A stretch of 14,469 bases of DNA from Saccoglossus kowalevskii. Its lineage: Eukaryota > Hemichordata > Enteropneusta > Harrimaniidae. Positions 12,001 to 14,469 of this stretch are shown in pieces (within the stretch, counting starts at the first letter, position 1; each line of letters opens with the position of its first letter). The notes beneath the pieces were generated by a model. That model was not told the origin of the DNA. It worked only from the letters and a program-made list of their open reading frames with translations, and made no database searches. The position numbers were made by a program, and so were the translations under genes. The DNA lies in NCBI RefSeq assembly GCF_000003605.2, contig NW_003108089.1, forward strand, positions 338,123-352,591. The letters run 5' to 3'.

Positions 12001-13548
12001 GGAGTATGTTTATTACATTTTCCAACATGTTTGAATCAATTTAGTCAAACGTCGTCAGTTTATTAGCAATGCTGCCACAAAGTTCTGACAGTACTGCGTA
12101 TTTTTTTTTTCTTAATAGGAACTGGGTACAAGCCTCTTTCATTTTTCAAGAAAATGAAGTTCAACAAATCACGCGGCACGCCATCAAAACTGAGTTGCTC
12201 GCCGAGCACAACAAGGTATGTCATGTTTCCATGTAAACCTTACATTCGTATTTCAATTTCTTGCTAATGTTCGCCACTATATTAAGCGCAATGAGACGTA
12301 TTATCTCATAGTGCTTACCTTGGCAACTCAACATTACAGTTTGCCCTCCACACCAGTCACAAGTCCAAACAATAACGAATTATATAATCTAATCTTTCAC
12401 ATCGGCATTTCTAACGTCATTTTTTATTGCAGTTTGATAACCGAGAAAAGCGAGGAGGAAGAATTAGTGACGGTGTATCCTCAATTGATACGCCATTGGC
12501 GGGCTGCTGGCAGCAACTCAAAAACTAGGCACTACCTCATAAAAGCAGGTTCCATCGCAATCAGCACAGGCCACAATATGCAGGTGAGAGTTACAAGTCG
12601 CTATATAAATGGGCTTCTTTTTTAAGATTGAGGGCGGGGTGACCCCGGTAAAATTATACTTAATCGGTTTGTTTTTACGACAAGATGGTGACACTTTGCT
12701 ATTGAGACGTGTACTTTTGTTTTTTTTATAATTTCACTCAGTGCAGAAGGCAGTCAGTCTAGCTAATGTTGTTAGTAATGTTATAACGTTGTTTTTTTAC
12801 AGGCTATATCATACTTGGCACAAGCAAAGAATCTAAATCCTTCCAGAGAACAGTTAGCTTACATCGACGATCTTCTTAATTTGGTGAGTGATGTCATACT
12901 ATATAATTCTACGATTACAGCTAACACTGAAATAAAATGATTTCAATATTTCGGAAAGTACGAGATATGCACAAACTATGTATTCCGAGTATGAGATTTA
13001 CAAAAGTTAATTTATTAAAGCCTTTCGTATATCTTAAAAGTTATAGACACCTCGGACCAACTCTTAGTATATGGCTGAGTCGCCCTTCCTAATACCGTTT
13101 TCATATAAAAAGAACTACTATATGGAGATTTATTGTTCTCATGATAAAGTTTGTGATTTTGTTTTCATTACACAGGCTTTGAACTGGAGTTTAAGAACTT
13201 TCACCGATAACGTCAAGGTAATATAAGAGTCATAATGATTTGACTAACTATGATATATACTTTATACCATTTTCTATATATTACATTGTATGTTAATGTG
13301 GAGAAAAGAAATATTTGTATGCATTGTGTGTGTTTCAGGGCCGTGATACCCGCTGGAAGGGCGCTCTCAAAACAGTTGTACGCAGTAGACGAGGCAAGGC
13401 AGTGTTGAACCATCCCGATCTCTACGATGATGATGGTGTCGTTGCTAGGAGATCTTGTCGTTGTTTCTACGTCATATTCATGATGTTATTATTTGCCGCT
13501 GCTGCTGGATTTTCCATTTTCTACTGGGAGCTGCATCATCAACTATAA
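2779..13548 (+). CDS. ADCY10: Adenylate cyclase type 10 (soluble, bicarbonate-responsive adenylyl cyclase), 25 coding exons, predicted tail anchor
   Basis: Converts ATP to cAMP; the family is activated by bicarbonate and calcium. Exons: 2779-3001, 3207-3323, 3537-3680, 4438-4581, 5014-5222, 5882-5945, 6098-6178, 6299-6348, 6680-6836, 7271-7302, 7422-7540, 7760-7836, 8005-8191, 8474-8523, 8955-9117, 9589-9775, 10066-10152, 10294-10574, 10788-10957, 11144-11485, 12119-12215, 12433-12583, 12803-12883, 13176-13217, 13339-13548. All introns are GT-AG and the phases join without a stop, giving 1154 residues. Landmarks: FVDVSGFTA (D111), KFAGDA (K159, D163), NNVRDAEN (R240), NKVFMFDK (K407), RHEYTVIG (T472), N479/R483, Walker A GEAGVGKS (583-590), Walker B LIFAIDD (704-710). 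The start is the first ATG after an in-frame stop at 2713, with G at -3 and +4. Human sAC is about 1610 residues; this one ends early in a hydrophobic segment. Exon 1 and exon 21 boundaries are the least certain because little homology supports them. Confidence 0.93.
3207..5222 (+). CDS. ADCY10: ADCY10 exons 2-5: first cyclase homology domain (C1) with metal and bicarbonate sites
   Basis: Exons 3207-3323, 3537-3680, 4438-4581 and 5014-5222 encode residues 75-279. FVDVSGFTA carries D111 and IKFAGDA carries D163, matching the two metal-binding aspartates of human sAC (D47, D99) with the same spacing of 52. K159 and R240 (in NNVRDAEN) match the human bicarbonate-binding K95 and R176, again with identical spacing from D163. 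All three internal introns are phase 1. Exons 3 and 4 are both 144 bp, so skipping either would keep frame while removing catalytic parts. Residue roles come from the human enzyme; conservation here is read directly. Confidence 0.94.
3681..4437 (+). other. ADCY10 intron 3 (757 bp, longest intron) with small repeats
   Basis: No coding potential seen. It contains an inverted repeat TTCGTGGCA (3880-3888) / TGCCACGAA (3907-3915) with an 18-nt loop, and a direct repeat TTCCGGTGCATTT at 4131-4143 and 4153-4165 (period 22). The donor is G|GTACAG and the acceptor CCACAG. Confidence 0.75.
4582..5013 (+). other. ADCY10 intron 4 (432 bp), nothing else seen
   Basis: AT-rich intron with a consensus donor GTGAGT and acceptor TTATAG. 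I see no gene or organised repeat in it. Confidence 0.8.
5223..5881 (+). other. ADCY10 intron 5 (659 bp)
   Basis: Donor GTAACA, acceptor TTTGTTTCAG. It holds a short tandem duplication (GGACCAACTAC twice, near 5553-5579) and a perfect CRE octamer at 5769-5776. Reading frames across it are chance extensions of exon 6. Confidence 0.8.
5882..6348 (+). CDS. ADCY10: ADCY10 exons 6-8: C1-C2 linker (residues 280-344)
   Basis: Exons 5882-5945, 6098-6178 and 6299-6348 encode a divergent linker starting VLNITKDWG, with a basic patch LPRKRQ, and then EPYVAAPVINK just before C2. Sequence similarity to human sAC is weak here apart from an aromatic YFTK/FFTK-like stretch, so support comes mainly from strong splice sites (GTAAGT donors, CAG acceptors) and exact phase matching on both sides. 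Confidence 0.82.
6349..6679 (+). other. ADCY10 intron 8 (331 bp), nothing else seen
   Basis: Very AT-rich, with donor GTAAGT and acceptor CTTTTACAG. No repeat or gene recognised. Confidence 0.8.
6680..8523 (+). CDS. ADCY10: ADCY10 exons 9-14: second cyclase homology domain (C2) and start of the C2-NTPase linker
   Basis: Exons 6680-6836, 7271-7302 (32 bp), 7422-7540, 7760-7836, 8005-8191 and 8474-8523 encode residues 345-552. The strand VSIVFINLTL carries N366 where C1 has a metal-binding Asp, as expected for the degenerate C2 site of this family. NKVFMFDKG gives K407 and RHEYT gives T472 (adenine site in human: K334, T405). VIGRKANMAARLMM gives N479 and R483, the transition-state pair (human N412, R416), with the same +7 and +11 spacing from the Thr. 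The short exon 14 ends PLLG, which joins the NTPase domain. Confidence 0.94.
6928..7154. mobile_element. MITE-like foldback element, copy A (intron 9)
   Basis: It is bounded by perfect 10-bp terminal inverted repeats, CCTTTTCACC (6928-6937) and GGTGAAAAGG (7145-7154), with a second subterminal inverted pair GTCTGCACTTT (6961-6971) / AAAGTGCAGAC (7085-7095). The 227-bp interior has no ORF. A diverged copy in the same orientation lies in intron 14. No clear target-site duplication is visible. It makes up about half of intron 9 (6837-7270). Confidence 0.75.
8664..8892. mobile_element. MITE-like foldback element, copy B (intron 14)
   Basis: This is a diverged copy of the intron 9 element (roughly 70-75% identical by eye). 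Shared blocks include CTTTCTCGC, AATATTTCTGGAAAT, GGAG..CAGACAAAATT and GGAAAGT.CAGACTAT. Its ends have decayed, so the terminal inverted repeats are only partly visible (CATTTC near 8667-8672, GAAATG near 8885-8890). Boundaries are approximate. It fills about half of intron 14 (8524-8954), stopping about 60 bp before the exon 15 acceptor. Confidence 0.7.
8955..10574 (+). CDS. ADCY10: ADCY10 exons 15-18: P-loop NTPase (AAA/STAND-like) domain
   Basis: Exons 8955-9117, 9589-9775, 10066-10152 and 10294-10574 encode residues 552-790. Walker A is FEGEAGVGKSRV (GxxxxGKS, residues 583-590). Walker B is LIFAIDDAHFMD, with D709/D710. The order and context (YTNEMAQF before Walker A, HRVVSCPLYL after it, EELTHMSTSKR between) parallel the human sAC middle region, whose role is thought regulatory. 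Both Walker motifs look intact, so ATP binding is plausible. Intron 15 (471 bp) interrupts the domain after HR. Confidence 0.92.
9118..9588 (+). other. ADCY10 intron 15 (471 bp), nothing else seen
   Basis: AT-rich intron with donor GTAAAA and acceptor ATTTTCAG. The reading frame open across its end is only an extension of exon 16. Confidence 0.8.
10788..12883 (+). CDS. ADCY10: ADCY10 exons 19-23: post-NTPase helical region, basic linker and TPR-like helices
   Basis: Exons 10788-10957, 11144-11485, 12119-12215, 12433-12583 and 12803-12883 encode residues 791-1071. Exon 20 (342 bp, the longest) has LAKIDRLSATERMVIKCASV followed by GMSMEKDTLLRILP, matching the human segment after the NTPase. 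Exon 21 encodes a Ser/Lys/Thr-rich, probably disordered linker (FFKKMKFNKSRGTPSK) with no clear homolog. Exons 22-23 return to homology: EEEELVTVYPQLIRHW, then HYLIKAGSIAIS and AISYLAQAKNLNP, which look like one or two TPR-type helical pairs. Human sAC continues for several hundred residues of such repeats; here they stop. Confidence 0.85.
11745..11930. mobile_element. TA-flanked MITE (intron 20)
   Basis: The ends are TACTGTAAAA (11745-11754) and TTTTACAGTA (11921-11930), with further imperfect inverted similarity inside (ATTTTAGCgAatTT against the complement of the 3' TTAGCTAAAATAACATG region). The TA at each end fits a TA target-site duplication with CTGTAAAA as the true terminus, as in Tc1/mariner-type MITEs. 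The interior repeats TTAGC(G/T)AA words and has no ORF. The 3' end contains a perfect 16-bp palindrome, AACATGCTAGCATGTT (11907-11922). The rest of intron 20 (11486-12118) is AT-rich with nothing recognised. Confidence 0.7.
13176..13548 (+). CDS. ADCY10: ADCY10 exons 24-25: shortened C-terminus with predicted transmembrane tail anchor
   Basis: Exon 24 (13176-13217, 42 bp) gives ALNWSLRTFTDNVK. Exon 25 (13339-13548) gives residues 1086-1154 and TAA at 13546. It contains a basic stretch (KTVVRSRRGK), an acidic patch (LYDDDG), then RRSCRC and an uninterrupted hydrophobic run, residues 1128-1148 (FYVIFMMLLFAAAAGFSIF plus YW), followed by ELHHQL and the stop. The length and position fit a single-pass tail-anchored protein with the enzyme facing the cytosol. 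C1125 and C1127 next to the membrane are candidate S-acylation sites. The exon joins in phase 0 with a good acceptor (GTGTGTTTCAG). A splice isoform with a longer tail cannot be excluded, but none is visible here. Confidence 0.87.
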
Positions 13549-13587
13549 TTTGAGAAATGATGTGTATAAACCATATATGGTTATGTG

Positions 13588-13593
13588 ATTAAA
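13588..13593 (+). terminator. Candidate poly(A) signal ATTAAA
   Basis: The common variant signal ATTAAA lies 40 bp after the ADCY10 stop codon and is followed within about 30 bp by a G/T-rich tract (13613 onward, TGTGCAC...GTTTCGTTTTTG). This would give a very short 3' UTR. A canonical AATAAA at 13914-13919 is the alternative. Confidence 0.5.
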
Positions 13594-13913
13594 AATGATT
13601 TGAAACGCAATTATGTGCACAATGTTTCGTTTTTGCATCTTTTTCGATGTGTGATTATATTTACTGCCGCCATGTTTTCGAATGACGTCATTGAATCGAC
13701 ACAGTAACTTTATTCAAACTCGATGAAAGTACCTACCGGTGTTAATACAATCAAAATAATGTCCAGGGCATTATTTTGCTAAATGTATTTGTGTAATGAT
13801 TTGAGGCTATGACGTTTAGTTTAGTAATTATGCAAATAAGCATAATGATATTGATACATTTTATGGAACATCTCGTGAGTATTTAGACTCAGTTCCAGGC
13901 CTAGCAGTTGAGC

Positions 13914-13919
13914 AATAAA
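13914..13919 (+). terminator. Candidate distal poly(A) signal AATAAA
   Basis: A canonical AATAAA lies 366 bp after the stop codon, with a GTGTTCCTCTCC stretch downstream. If used, the 3' UTR would include the CRE octamer and the hairpin at 13752-13778. Confidence 0.4.
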
Positions 13920-14380
13920 CACCTGGCTACAAGTGTTCCTCTCCAGTGCGTTATTCTCCTCCGAATTTTGTGACCAATCAATACTCACTTGGTTCACTCT
14001 ACCTTGAAAAGTCTATTCAGTTTACAATTTGCTAAGCCCTTGGGAGGATGTGAATGACATTCATCGACATTTTGTTGTTATGTGCATCATGTTTGATACA
14101 CATTGGATGCGGCTGACGCGGTTGTCAAATGATAGAATAGCCAAAAACGCATATAAATATTGGGTTCATGACATTTCATAACAGTATAACAGTTGGATAA
14201 CAGTTATCGGGAAATTGGAGATCACCACCATCTTGTTAGTTCGAGTACTTTGAGTCAAAATGTACGATGTGACATTCCGAGTAGACCGATCAGGCCATGC
14301 TGTGTGGCGCGTATCGCGTGGACGGGTTTCACGTTCTCTGCACGTAATAAGCTCGGTTATTAAGCATCCTTTTTTGGGGA

Positions 14381-14469
14381 TGCCCGGTGGCCGAGGGGAA
14401 GACGTGTAGTGGCGTGAAGCTAGGCGATTAGGTGCCGTACGCGAGCGCCGGTTCGAGTCACGCACGCAG
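14381..14469 (+). mobile_element. tRNA-derived SINE head, truncated by the window edge
   Basis: It contains an A-box match TGGCCGAGGGG (14388-14398) and a B-box match GGTTCGAGTC (14450-14459), which together form an internal RNA polymerase III promoter. The A-B spacing of about 50 nt suggests a class II (Leu/Ser-like) tRNA ancestor with a long variable region. The T-arm stem does not pair cleanly and no intact acceptor stem is visible, so a functional tRNA is unlikely. The body and tail lie beyond the window. Confidence 0.7.

Larger units (their letters stand above)
13549..14380 (+). other. ADCY10 3' UTR and 3' flank
   Basis: No gene recognised. It contains two candidate poly(A) signals (13588, 13914), a hairpin-forming inverted repeat CAAAATAATG (13752-13761) / CATTATTTTG (13769-13778), a perfect CRE octamer (13683-13690), an octamer ATGCAAAT (13830-13837) and repeated AACAGT words around 14180-14203. 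Confidence 0.6.

Noticed and set aside
14166-14465. 99-residue minus-strand open frame at the right edge
   Set aside because: It runs through the reverse complement of the tRNA-derived SINE and has no protein signature.
14381-14469. A functional tRNA gene
   Set aside because: A- and B-box sequences are present, but the T-arm stem is mismatched and no paired acceptor stem is visible; a SINE head fits better.

Overview
This is eukaryotic, and almost certainly metazoan, genomic DNA. It is AT-rich and holds one multi-exon gene on the + strand with short GT-AG introns (about 120-760 bp), interspersed palindromic and MITE-like repeats, and a tRNA-derived SINE fragment at the right edge. The species cannot be named from the sequence. 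The gene family and repeat style fit a marine invertebrate.

The gene is the bicarbonate-responsive 'soluble' adenylyl cyclase (sAC, ADCY10). I could chain 25 coding exons from an ATG at 2779 to a stop at 13548. Every junction is GT-AG, the reading frame is kept throughout, and the total is 3465 nt, giving 1154 residues plus stop. Domain order is: a basic, acid-free N-terminal extension; cyclase domain C1 (exons 2-5); a divergent linker (exons 6-8); cyclase domain C2 (exons 9-13); a P-loop NTPase with Walker A and B (exons 15-18); a helical region (exons 19-23); and a C-terminal exon ending in a hydrophobic segment. By alignment to the human protein from memory, the two metal-binding aspartates, the two bicarbonate-binding residues, the adenine-site residues and the transition-state Asn/Arg are all present.

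The main surprise is the C-terminus. The protein is about 450 residues shorter than human sAC (about 1610 aa). It ends in a predicted transmembrane segment of about 21 residues, preceded by Arg/Cys (RRSCRC) and followed by six residues. This is the layout of a tail-anchored membrane protein, so this 'soluble' cyclase may be membrane-tethered.

Layout: 1-2286 has no recognisable gene; 2287-2380 has two adjacent perfect or near-perfect hairpins; 2381-2778 is the presumed promoter and 5' UTR; 2779-13548 is ADCY10; 13549-14380 is the 3' UTR and flank with two candidate poly(A) signals; 14381-14469 is a truncated tRNA-derived SINE. Introns 9 and 14 hold two diverged copies of one foldback element, and intron 20 holds a different TA-flanked MITE. 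Five perfect CRE octamers (TGACGTCA) are scattered in and around the gene.
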